A model generated the notes under the pieces. It had not been told where the DNA came from. It ran no database searches and saw only the letters and a program-made list of their open reading frames with translations. The position numbers were made by a program, and so were the translations under genes. This document shows, in pieces, positions 24,248-34,041 of a stretch of 64,000 nt of DNA; the first letter of the stretch is position 1, and the number at the start of each line of letters is the position of its first letter. This DNA is from Hypericum androsaemum (lineage: Eukaryota; Streptophyta; Magnoliopsida; Malpighiales; Hypericaceae): NCBI GenBank assembly GCA_963995505.1, contig OZ023190.1, forward strand, positions 18,594,092 to 18,658,091, written 5' to 3'.

Positions 24248-25102
24248 CTATGTAGTCAGAACGGCCCGCTCCATGCCGCGATCCCGTTCCGCGCCAAAAA
24301 ATCTAAAAAACTGCTCCGCCACGCTCTGTTCTGGCAACCTTGGGTGACGCAGCCAGAACGGCACGGCCCCGACGCGGCGCAGAGCAGTCTGACGCGGCCT
24401 GGAGCGGCCGTTCCTACCAAGATATACTAAAATTACCACTTTGTTCTTAATTTTTAAATTTTTTTGGGAGTAGTTTGGTAATTTTCAAAAAGAACCCTCC
24501 TCCCCTCTCTTCTTTGCGCAGACAGCAGCCTCTTCCAACTAGCTGCATTTTTCTTCTCCCTTTTTTATCTACTATTTCTTTTCCTTTGCTTTTTTGTCCA
24601 AGAAAAACCCAAGTATATGGCTGAATAAAATTGTTGATTATGTGCGACTTTGTGTACTAAGAAAGCGACTCTGAATTTATGTACCAAAATGTTTGGCTGA
24701 ATTTTTGTGGAATTTATGTCGCTGAATTTATTGATTTATGTGGGAGTTTGGATTTTGTTGAATTTTTTAGCTGTATTTTGGTGAAGTTTGTATACTGTAT
24801 AAAATTTATAATATTTGGCTGGTTATATGTGGCTGAATTAATTTTGTATACTGTATGTGGCTGAATTAATTTTGTATTTGAGTTTGGATATTTAGTTACT
24901 TTAAGCTTTAGAGTCTTAAAGTGTTTGTTTCCTTGAATTTTATTTCTAATTATGAATATTTGTAAGTATTTATTTCTAATTATGAATAACTGTATTAGTG
25001 TCCGCGTTAAACTAAATAATGCCCGCGCCGCTCCGCGTTACCGCGCCGCTCCATGTTTGGGGTTGACCGCGCCGCGCCGCGTCACCCGCTTTGACTACTA
25101 TG
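24248..25102. mobile_element. Nested non-autonomous DNA element, 8-bp target duplication (hAT-like)
   Basis: It sits inside the MULE. The left end is CTATGTAGTCAGAACGG. The reverse-complemented right end is CATAGTAGTCAAAGCGG. Flanks are an identical cccaaaac (24240-24247 and 25103-25110); a ninth base also matches on one side. Eight bases would fit hAT, nine a MULE. Both subterminal regions are very GC-rich with repeated gccgcgccgctcc/gcggcg words, around an AT-rich centre. Confidence 0.7.
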
Positions 25103-25344
25103 CCCAAAACCAAGATCAAACTAACTAAAATCAAGAACACAACCAAGAACATTTAAGAAAAATCATATCAAAAATCAAACTTCCATGACACAATGTTTGC
25201 TCAATCGATCCCATCATCATCATCCGAAAAGTCAACACCAAAACCCCCTTCATTCCACAATCAATCATCATCCCAAAACCTAAAATTTCATCGAATATTC
25301 TCCTTAAAACCCGAGGCAAAGACTGCGTGGCAACGGTTAAGAGC

Positions 25345-25520
25345 GAGGTACCGCTGGGATCCCGGCGAGCAAGTGCCGTTCTTGTTCAAGCTGATCTCCG
25401 AGGAGTCGGGGCGGTGGTGGTGACGATGCCCGATGATCTGCTTCCCGTCGTGTACCTTCTGGCGAATAAGATGGCACCAGCGCATGAAGCGGTGGAGCTC
25501 AGGATCGGTGAGGACCGAGA
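25345..25520 (+). pseudogene. Captured DNA ligase I fragment
   Basis: One frame reads PGEQVPFLF then KLISEESGR, and after a shift MPDDLLPVVYLLANKMAPAH followed by EAVELRIGED. This matches the start of the DNA-binding domain of plant DNA ligase I, where VPFLF.ARAL..IS.ESGR, TTP.DLLP.VYL..NKIAP.HEG.ELGIGD is typical. About six residues between VPFLF and LISEES, and about fifteen between ESGR and the TMPDD block, are missing, so the piece carries deletions and a frameshift. No catalytic lysine region is present. Confidence 0.65.
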
Positions 25521-25983
25521 AGCCGGGGAATTGCAGTTTGGGTTGAAGTTATTGGTATTTGGAAATGGAGGATTTGGATTGCAGTTCTTTAGTTGAAGCC
25601 GGGGAATTATAATTCGGGTTGCAGTTCTTTAGTTGAAGTTGTCGGTATTTGAAAATGGAGGATTTGGGACTGGTTTGCGAAGGCGAGCCGGGGAATTTTT
25701 GTTGTTGTTCTTAATGTTATTGATTATGTTCTTAATTTTGGTTAGTTTGATTTTATTTTTGGGTTAGTTTTTGATTTTTGGTCAAAGGTTGGAGAAGGTG
25801 AAATTTTTTTAAAGGGTATTTTGGTCATTTTTATGACCAAAAATGAAAAAAAGAGCCGTCAGGGACCGGAGAGTCTCTAAAACCAAACTTCAGGGACGTC
25901 AGGAACAATTTCAGAAATGCAGGGACCCCAGAAGGAGGGACGCCAAACTAGAGGGACCTGAGCGTAATTTTTTCATAATATTA

Positions 25984-27174
25984 TGAGCCTTCGTCGCAAA
26001 GTATTGCGAACAATTAGCTAGCAACAACTACTCAACATTTTCCAAGGTACATAATTCCTTACTGATGCTGTGCAATGCACATTGTTCTTCAAAACTCAAC
26101 CCAAAAGTCAAAGGGTAGTATGAAGTTGATGAATGGACGGACGGAAGTTGATTTAATTCTCGATAGATGTAATTAGTGATCGAGTTATGATAAAATTCTA
26201 CTTATAAAAAATAGTGTAAAAACTGATCTTAAAAAATGTCAATTCAAAAAATTTTGAGTTTCGTTCTTAATCGCTAAAAACTAATGTTTTTATCTATATG
26301 GCCTAATTTATATACCTTCATTATAACTGTCAAAAATCTTACTCAACTTAAACATGAATTATTAGTCTAGTGACTATCCAGATAAAAGGAGGACTTATGC
26401 CGATATGGAGTAAAGAAACTTTGCAATCCTTCTAAATAATTATTTGAAGGTTAAGGAGCATATCCTCCATTGTGATATTCGATTATCTGGAGACCAATAC
26501 GCAAATAGGTGAATATTATAATCAGCGAAGTGTAACCCTCAAGAAGAGTTGGATCCAATGGGTAATTAAAGTAATTAATTATATGTAGTCAATGGGTAAG
26601 AGTTGGATCCATTTTCGAGCAGTTACTTTTGTCATGTTCCCAAAGAAGAGGTGAGCACCCACACTACACATACCAAACATATTCTACAAGACATTAACAA
26701 GTAATTAAATCAACAAACTAATGTTGATTTATTTTAATAAAGATATTTTGACTTCGAATTTTTAAAACACAACAGTTAAATATTTGTTAAAAAATTCTTG
26801 TCATCTTTCAAATATTTCACCTAATTCAAATATAGATTAATTTATCTAGTAAATTTACGGATAACTAATAATATAAACCAAAAACCATATTCTATGAGAC
26901 AATTATTTAATCTGAGTCGCAATCTATGTTCATGGACGCACATGGCAAAAGAAAGGCACCCACTTCCCTGATTTAGTAGTCACCCCCGGTGGTCCCATCC
27001 TCCCGATCCACACCCTTAGTTTTTTGAGAACAACGAACACTTTAATTTTTATTAGTGAACAACAGACATTTTCAAGGTGAGGACAAGGCGTAATTGAGAT
27101 TGAATTCAGTTTAATCAGAGCTCAAATCAAAAAATATTACAGTGATAAAATTTGTTAGATTTGACATGAGTTAA
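25984..27174. other. Intergenic stretch, nothing recognised
   Basis: AT-rich sequence between the MULE and the hAT-type element. No open frame with motifs. A local duplication of 'gggtaa.agttggatcca' words occurs near 26540-26610. Confidence 0.45.
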
Positions 27175-27182
27175 ATTTGAAT

Positions 27183-27890
27183 TAGGGATGGCAGAAATAT
27201 CCATACATGAGGGTCGGACTCTACTCTTACCTTACAGGTTTAGGGTATGTTGACTTTGACTGGGTCTAGTGTAGAGTATGGGTATGAGTCCACGTTTAAA
27301 AGTAGGGTCTAGGGTAGGGTATGAATCCATAGTTAAACCTTGCGGGTCGGACCCTGCCCTTACATTTTTACTCTACTTTAGACTCTACCATAATTAGACC
27401 ATAATTAGACCATATTGATAATATATATAATATACTTTATAGTTAAGTTTAACATATTTATTATATTATTACGCAACGAGCTTAGAATATGTCATGAATG
27501 ATGAATCACTGGAAGTCGACATTCTATATTTTTTTTTGTTGAATTGTTTATGTACATCAAACTTGAGAAGAAAAACCTTGTACAATTCAAATTAAATTAC
27601 AAAATTTGATATTTCATTAATTTTTTATTGAATGTTGATGTGTAACGTAGTAGATGTCTTGAATTTATTTAATTTTATATAAAAATTAATTTTTGATTAA
27701 AAATTATCAAAATGCAGAAGTTAAAGAGTTGGACCCTGCAGACCCTGGGTCTCCAGGAGAGTAGAGAATGAATCTAACAATAAAAAATTTGTAGAACCGA
27801 GGGTAGGGTATGGGTCAAACTAAAAAAAACTAGGGTATGAGTAAGGTTCTACCAATATACCCTACCCTACATTACCCACTGTCATCCCTA
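27183..27890. mobile_element. Non-autonomous hAT-type element upstream of the PYL gene
   Basis: The left end is TAGGGATGGCAG. The right end reverse-complemented is TAGGGATGACAG. Flanks are an identical 8-bp duplication, atttgaat (27175-27182 and 27891-27898). Subterminal arrays of 'gggtagggtatg' and related words occur on both sides. There is no transposase frame. The right end lies about 200 bases from the PYL start codon, so the element forms part of that gene's promoter region. Confidence 0.87.
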
Positions 27891-28067
27891 ATTTGAATTA
27901 GTGGATATTAAATGAGAAGGAAAAAAAATGTGTGGACCCCACCTCCCAATTTAGCCACAAAATCTTAGATAAATCGCCGACCATGCGAAGAAAAGCCCAT
28001 TGCTCTTCCCAATTACAACTTCATATAGTCTCATCCCCTCCCATTCCAAACTAAAACCCTAAATCTA

Positions 28068-28090
28068 TCTCTCTCTCTCTCTCTCTCTCT
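28068..28090. repeat. CT microsatellite in the PYL 5' leader
   Basis: Uninterrupted (CT)11 directly upstream of the PYL ATG. CT-rich leaders are common in plant genes, and the sequence is prone to length change. Confidence 0.9.
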
Positions 28091-28093
28091 AAA

Positions 28094-28672
28094 ATGGAAG
28101 CAAACCCAGGTCCGAGGTCCCAGCCACCGCAGGGACTAACCCAAGAAGAGTACACCAACCTCAAAACCCTAATCGAGACGTACCATATCTTCGACCCTAT
28201 ACCAAACACATGCACGTCCCTCGTAACCCAGCGCATCGAATCCCCGGCCCAGGCCGTGTGGCCATTCGTTCGCAGCTTCGAAAACCCGCAGCGGTACAAG
28301 CACTTCATCAAGAGCTGCAATATGCGAGGAGACGGCGGCGTCGGGAGCATACGCGAGGTCGCCGTTGTCTCCGGCCTCCCGGCCTCCACCAGCACCGAGA
28401 GGCTCGAGATTCTCGACGACGAGAGGCATATCCTCAGCTTTAGGGTTGTGGGTGGCGAGCACAGGCTCAATAACTACAAGTCTGTGACGTCGGTGAACGA
28501 GTTTAACGAAGGTGGTAGGGTTTATACTATGGTTTTGGAGAGCTATATTGTGGATATTCCCGAAGGGAACACCGGGGAGGATACCAAGATGTTTGTGGAT
28601 ACTGTGGTGAAGTTGAACCTCCAGAAGCTGGCTGTTGCCTCTGTTTCTTCTTTCCATGGTCATGAGTGTTGA
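28094..28672 (+). CDS. Abscisic acid receptor, PYR/PYL/RCAR family (PYR1/PYL1-like)
   Basis: An intronless 192-residue protein, close to the size of PYR1. It is a START/Bet v 1 fold receptor that binds abscisic acid and then inhibits clade A PP2C phosphatases, in cytosol and nucleus. Landmarks: K69 (ABA carboxylate lysine in YKHFIKSC), gate loop SGLPA at 93-97, E102, latch HRL at 123-125 in GGEHRLNNYKS, Y128, and the C-terminal helix MFVDTVVKLNLQKL (F167, V171, N175). All ligand and gate-latch residues are present. H70, next to the lysine, corresponds to the His that favours dimers in PYR1/PYL1, suggesting a dimeric receptor. The start is the first ATG after a CT repeat. The C-terminus (ASVSSFHGHEC) is unusual. 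A hAT-type element ends about 200 bases upstream. Confidence 0.93.
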   Translation: MEANPGPRSQPPQGLTQEEYTNLKTLIETYHIFDPIPNTCTSLVTQRIESPAQAVWPFVRSFENPQRYKHFIKSCNMRGDGGVGSIREVAVVSGLPASTSTERLEILDDERHILSFRVVGGEHRLNNYKSVTSVNEFNEGGRVYTMVLESYIVDIPEGNTGEDTKMFVDTVVKLNLQKLAVASVSSFHGHEC

Positions 28673-31165
28673 TTTTTTTTTAAATCTTTGTATTCAGACT
28701 TGAACAACATCGGAACTTATTTTAGGGACGACACGTTTGAAAACAAGAATTTGGCAAGTAGATTCATATCTCGGAGTTTTGGACAACTCCTGTTGGTCAT
28801 GAGTGTTGTTGATTAATGTTGATGCAAGGAATCTTCATGGAGATGGTAGCTAGAGGTAAGTTTGGTGATTAATTTACATTTGGTGACTTAAGTTGGATTG
28901 GATGAAGATTTTATAATTTTTATTGTTTTATGCGGTTTCTTTGGAGATTTTTTATGGGTTTTTTTTGTTCTAACTGAGTGGGGGATCGGTCTAGTTATAT
29001 AATGCACGCTTAATTAATTTTTTTGCTTTGTACATTGTTTGGTTTGTACATTTGATTTGATGGGGTTCTTAATTGTAATTTGTTTATTGTAATCTGGACT
29101 TGTTTACCAACAGACGGATGATCTTTGAATAATTTAAAAAAAATTATATTCAAAGTCAAGTATTATCGTATCTTATATTAAGTAACGACTCTTAATGATA
29201 TCCAATTACTCATCAATAGGTTATCATGAAAGTTTAAAGACATTTGAGGATGATAAAATATATTTTGTAATAAATTACTTGTTCTTTTTTAATTCCTTTG
29301 ATTGATTGATTCCCAATCATGCCCAGTATAGATGAGCATCTCCGTTATTATTGGCTTATGCTCGTGGATGGAAATTGGCGAGGATGTTTAATTGGTGGGC
29401 AGCACCATGGCATACATTACGTGGCTTAATTTTCTCCCATTGATATTGTAACGTAGCAGAGGAACAAATTAAATTACATCATTTCCTTGCTTTAATGTAC
29501 TCCTGCTCAATTAATCAGTAAGTTCGTGTGGCTAGCAAAAACTTGATGGATGATCAACCATTATTATTCTGGTTATATAATATATTTCAGATAAAACTCA
29601 AAGATGTAATAATGTTAAAAATCTTAAAAACACAATAACATTAAAATTTGTTATAAAACACAAGGAAAGAGCTGTCGGATGTCAATGGTCGAAATTGATC
29701 ATGGGTTTAGTTAGTAGCAACTTGCAAGTAATCAATAAAAAAATAACGCAAGTAGATAGGTAGCAAAGGGGAAATGAGTGGATAGAAAGAGAAGAGGCAA
29801 TAATGTTTCTTTCTTTCGAAAATTTAGATTGGCCTAAATTTTGGAACTTTAAAACGCATTGAATTTTATTCTCCTCACAGATATAGTTTTTCTATTTTCG
29901 TAAGAGGTGAAAATTGATCCACCGATTTTTGGAGAATGAGGTAGGAACAGTTGCCACGCTACCCACCATGCGACGGTAAGAGGCAATAATGTTTGATGGG
30001 GAGTGGGTAACATATTGGGTAGAAAGGAGCCTTTAATTTCATGCGTCTTCCATGTCAACCCTTGCCTTTGTACATAAAAGTTTAGAAGTTGGACTTGTGA
30101 GCTGATACCAAAGGGGACATGTGATCCGAGAAGCCTCATCTAACAGCTAAATTATGCCTTTTTAGTGCCTTCTTTATTGATCGGTCCATCTTGTCCCACT
30201 CGTGTGATTGATTACTTGAGCTTTTTGTCAACCCTCTTTTTGGATATCAATATCCAGAATCCAGCGAATTGAAAAGTGAATTAAGAATTAAATTTTAGAA
30301 TGACTATTAGGATCATAATAAGACCCATCTAAATAACATACGATAAAAAATCCAGCATCCATTGGTTTGATACGAAAAGTTTATAGTAATGGTAGCGTGG
30401 GCCGCCCAGGCCCTTAGCCTTCTTTTTGGGCAGTCGGCCCAATATATCATGATAGGCTACAGTCCGAACAATAAAAAATGGAACGGTTACAAACTCGATT
30501 TAACCAAAAAAAGTTAGAAAAGCACAGAAAACCTGTGATTTTTTTTAATACCAAATCGGCCAAAATTTCCAATTTACTCCTTCAACCTTTCGGGTCCACC
30601 CGTCGCCTTCCAGTAAGCCTCTCTTTCTCTCATTCTATCTCTCACCCACCTCAGTCACCACCCGTCTTTGTTTTTTTTTTGTCTGAACCGATTTTTTTAA
30701 GCTAAATTCTGATATTCAAATTGATCTATATGTTTGTAGAGTCAAACATGATTTATTACCATGGTGTTTAGGGACACGATTTTATGGTCATGTTGATATG
30801 CAATAATGATATTTTAACCGACTTAAATTCAGATTATGTTTTCGAATTAGTCAAAATTAAGAAATTTCACCCTGCCAAAAAAATCCGTCTTTTTCTTGTA
30901 TATATGCAATTAGATTTAAACTCCTAAAAAACAACACATTTCATATTTTCCTTTTTGTTCATTGATTAGTGTTGTTATACTTTTTTCAATATTGGAAAAT
31001 TACACAATTTTTCTTACAGTAATTTGAACTTATATAGGTAATAAATATATTTGTGTGTGTGCAGCCTAGGACTTGTATCGAACTCAACAACCGGTACTGG
31101 GACATGCTTGTCTCCGTCTTCTTTGTTCCTTCCCGCTGATTTGACATTACCTCCTGCTGAATATA
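28673..31165. other. Downstream region of the PYL gene, no further gene recognised
   Basis: 28680-29150 probably holds the 3' untranslated region (T-rich, several 'aataa'-like words). A minus-strand frame at 29849-30139 and a plus-strand frame at 30478-30705 have no recognisable motifs and no codon pattern that convinces me. Confidence 0.45.
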
Positions 31166-31174
31166 TTATTATTA

Positions 31175-32371
31175 GAGATAATTATTCGTAGGGTTCCAGG
31201 ATATAATCAAATAGACTTTGAGGACCATATAGTTTTTCTACTAATTGCGGAGCCCCTGGAGTTTGGTTATTATTATACTTTTGGGTCTCTGGCTCAAGTA
31301 AATGACTCTAATACCCTTGCAAAAAAAATTAATATTGACTATTATTATTATACTTTCCCTACTAAGCGACTCACCCCTCTCGTCGTGGTGGACTGGTACC
31401 CCTGCCCGGCCAGGTGGCTAGGGACCCACGGCGAGGAGTCCATGGAGTTGACCTCGTCGGAGTCGTCGGTCCCAGTGAAGGCGTCGTCTTCTTCAGGGAC
31501 GGACCCCTCGTCGGGTAAGTAGGAAGTGACCGGGAGATGGCCACTCCTCGACGCCGGCGGGAGCCCTAATCTGTCAAACCCGTTGCTACCGACCCCGAGC
31601 TAGGAAGAGGGGGGGCCAGCCAGGGACGAGCTCAAGCTCGAACTTGAGATTTTGAATTCTTTATGGATTTTCTCACAGGGAAATGGGCTCTCCTCCACCT
31701 AAGACTGTTTCAACCGTTATTAATTTCTAGTTAAATTGTTCTGTTTCTATTTCTTATTTGGTTCTCAAAATTAAATCTTTGGAAAATCATATTTGGGATT
31801 GGAAGATGAAAAAAAAAATAGAATAGAATAGAGAAGGAAAAATGGATTTGAAGAGATTGAGATCTTTTGGCTTTGAGTGTGTTGCAGAGAGAGGAGAGAG
31901 AGAGAGAGTAGAGAGAGATTTGTTAAAGAAAATGGAAATGAGCTTTCCTTGTATGAGCGTCGTTGGTGAAGGTTTGGTGATGACGGTGAAGGTTTGGCAA
32001 CGATGGTTTCTTTAAGCCAAAATCAACCACACCGAGAAGGATGAATTTATGGAGTTGGACTTGGATATAGGCGGTGGTGGAGGAGGATATTAGGGTTAAT
32101 TTGGAAGATTAGATTTTTAGGAAGAAGGGTTGGGGAGGAAGATGATCGGGCGAAGCTAAAGGCCGGAGAAGATGACCGGCGATTTTAATTGACCGGAGCA
32201 AGGGCATATCAGTCATTTCAAATATAAAATAAGAAAAAATTGATTAATGACATCAGCCAGGGACTCGAAAGTATAATAATAACCAAACTACATTGGCTCA
32301 GCAATTAGTAGGAAAACTACAGGGTCCTCAAAGTCTATTTGACTGTACCATAAGGTCCTCTCAGTAATTAT
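31175..32371. mobile_element. MULE-like element with long TIRs
   Basis: The terminal inverted repeats are about 160 bp. Left: 'aatcaaatagactttgaggacc...tagtttttctactaattgc.gagcc...tagtttggttattattatactttt'. The reverse complement of 32200-32371 reads almost the same. The direct repeat ttattatta flanks both ends (31166-31174, 32372-32380), but it lies in (ATT)n sequence, so it is weak evidence. The interior is GC-rich at 31370-31640 and looks like captured exon sequence. I cannot assign it to a gene. Confidence 0.65.
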
Positions 32372-32816
32372 TTATTATTATTATTACTACAAGCAAAACA
32401 AAAGGAAAATTACTTTGTAGTCCCTCGGGTTTGCTTAAATATACTAAAAAATCCCCCTATTTACAAAATACATTTTAAAGTCCCTCTAGTTTATTTTTAT
32501 TATACTTTCGGGTCCCTGGCGCACGTTAGCAGTTCTTTTTTCTTTTTTTCAATGAAATGACCAAAATACCCCTAAAACAAAAAATAAAAAATGCAGATCC
32601 AATCAATCAAGTTCATGATCAAACCTTAGAAATTAAATCAAACACAATGGAAATCAAATTCCAAATTAAACATTCAAGTCATTGCCACCGGCTACAGCAA
32701 TCACCTTCTTCCAAATTAAACATTCAAATTCCAAATGCACGCCGACGTATTTGCAAAATAGAGAGAGATGAAGAGAGCACCAAGATTTTCGGCCAGTGGC
32801 CCCGACGGCGGCGGGG

Positions 32817-33003
32817 AAGGGGAAGATGTGGTTCAAAGAGGAGGAGGTGGACGGGATGGATGAGCTCCTCGCCGTTTTGGGATGTTAAACCTTGCTGACC
32901 CCGCCTCTACAGACGACATCAGCGGGTTCTCTAGTACCGGTCGTCTGCCCCTCGGATCTCTCCTACGACCTCAAGGCGATCCCGGGGAGCGTGGTACTTT
33001 CCA
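32817..33003 (+). pseudogene. Captured DELLA (GRAS, GAI/RGA type) N-terminal fragment
   Basis: The frame at 32817-32888 reads KGKMWFKEEEVDGMDELLAV then LGC-stop. MDELLAVLG is the defining DELLA motif that meets the GID1 gibberellin receptor, and the KGKMW lead-in is typical of GAI/RGA proteins. A second piece at about 32938-33003 reads PSDLSYDLKAIPGSVV, resembling the SYDL.AIPG segment lying after the TVHYNP motif in DELLAs. The region between (VHYNP motif and spacer) is missing, and a stop follows LGC. The GRAS domain is absent, so it cannot act as a DELLA repressor. It lies inside a MULE, which explains its presence. Confidence 0.75.
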
Positions 33004-33539
33004 CTCCTCCTCTACCGCCGCCAGCGAAGCGACCGAAGCCGTGGAGGAAGAGGATGGTTTCCTCCTCTCCCAAGCTGTCGTCCCTCTCCGTCAGTCATTT
33101 CCTCTCCCCAGACTCCCCGCTGTCGTCCACCCCCCCACTCAACCGCTTTCTTAATCTTGACTTGCCACGACCCGACTTTGACCCAGATCCTGAAGGAATA
33201 TATGCCCGAACCCGAAAGCGATGGACTTTATGAGGTTGGTTTCTTAATCTTCATTGTCATCGACGAGTGTTACCGGAGAGGTTGAGGCTGAGGCTTCGTT
33301 GTCGGGTAATAGATCTCGATTGTTCAGTTTGTACTCCGCCCAGATCTTTATCGTCCTCACTTTTTGGTTCTTCGGTTTGTACTCCACCAAGATCTTGATT
33401 GTTTTGTTTACTTTTTTATTTACAGGGAATAAGAACAAGAAGAGGAACATGATACGCAGGAGGAGGAAGAAGAAGATCGTTTCTCTTTTTTTCTTTTTTG
33501 TTCGCAGGAGGACGAAGAAGAAGAGGAATATAATTTCAG

Positions 33540-33832
33540 TGTTATGAATTATCTATAATCTAAGCATATGAATATAGAGAATAATAAGGAAGAGAGTAGA
33601 GAATGAAGTTCTCATTAAAAGGTGTAGGATGTGTGTACAATTACAATGTTATTTATAGGCAATTACATCCATTAAACAATAACCCACTAAACTTTCTTTA
33701 TGGTAAAGTGGAGGAAAACATGGAGTAGAACATGGAGGTGAGGTGGAAGAGAACATGGAGGTGAGGTGGAGGAGAACATGGAGGAACATCGGAGAACATG
33801 GAAGAAATATGGCATTCATATTATACATAATA
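33540..33832 (-). repeat. 3' LTR of Copia copy B
   Basis: 293 bases, paired with 39390-39692. The right half holds several 'gaacatggaggtgaggtgga' type repeats, and the two LTRs differ there by an indel, typical of slippage. Its outer half differs from the LTR of copy A. Confidence 0.92.
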
Positions 33833-34041
33833 CTCCCCCTTGGATGCCATTTGAATAATGTGCCTCATTAAAACCTTATTAGGAAAAACCCTATGGGAAA
33901 AATCATAATCAAAGGAAAAAGAGTACATCATCATAAAAATTACTGCCTCATTAAAACCTTACCCGGAAAACCCATTGGGACAAAACCGTGGCTAAGAAAA
34001 AAGAGTACAGTGTAAAATGATATCTCCCCCTCATGTCTATA

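Larger units (their letters stand above)
24017..25974. mobile_element. MULE with captured DNA ligase I sequence (Pack-MULE)
   Basis: Long terminal inverted repeats of about 160 bp begin 'gcgaaaattatgctcagg' at the left and, reverse-complemented, 'gaaaaaattacgctcagg' at the right, followed in both by 'tccct.tagtttggcgtc'. The element is flanked by an identical 9-bp duplication, ataatatta (24008-24016 and 25975-25983), the Mutator superfamily signature. It contains no transposase. The interior carries a GC-rich piece of a DNA ligase I gene (25371-25520) and a second nested element (24248-25102). The element at 42334-43621 belongs to the same TIR family. Confidence 0.88.

Noticed and set aside
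28169..28663. 164-codon minus-strand frame
   Set aside because: Antisense shadow of the intronless PYL gene.
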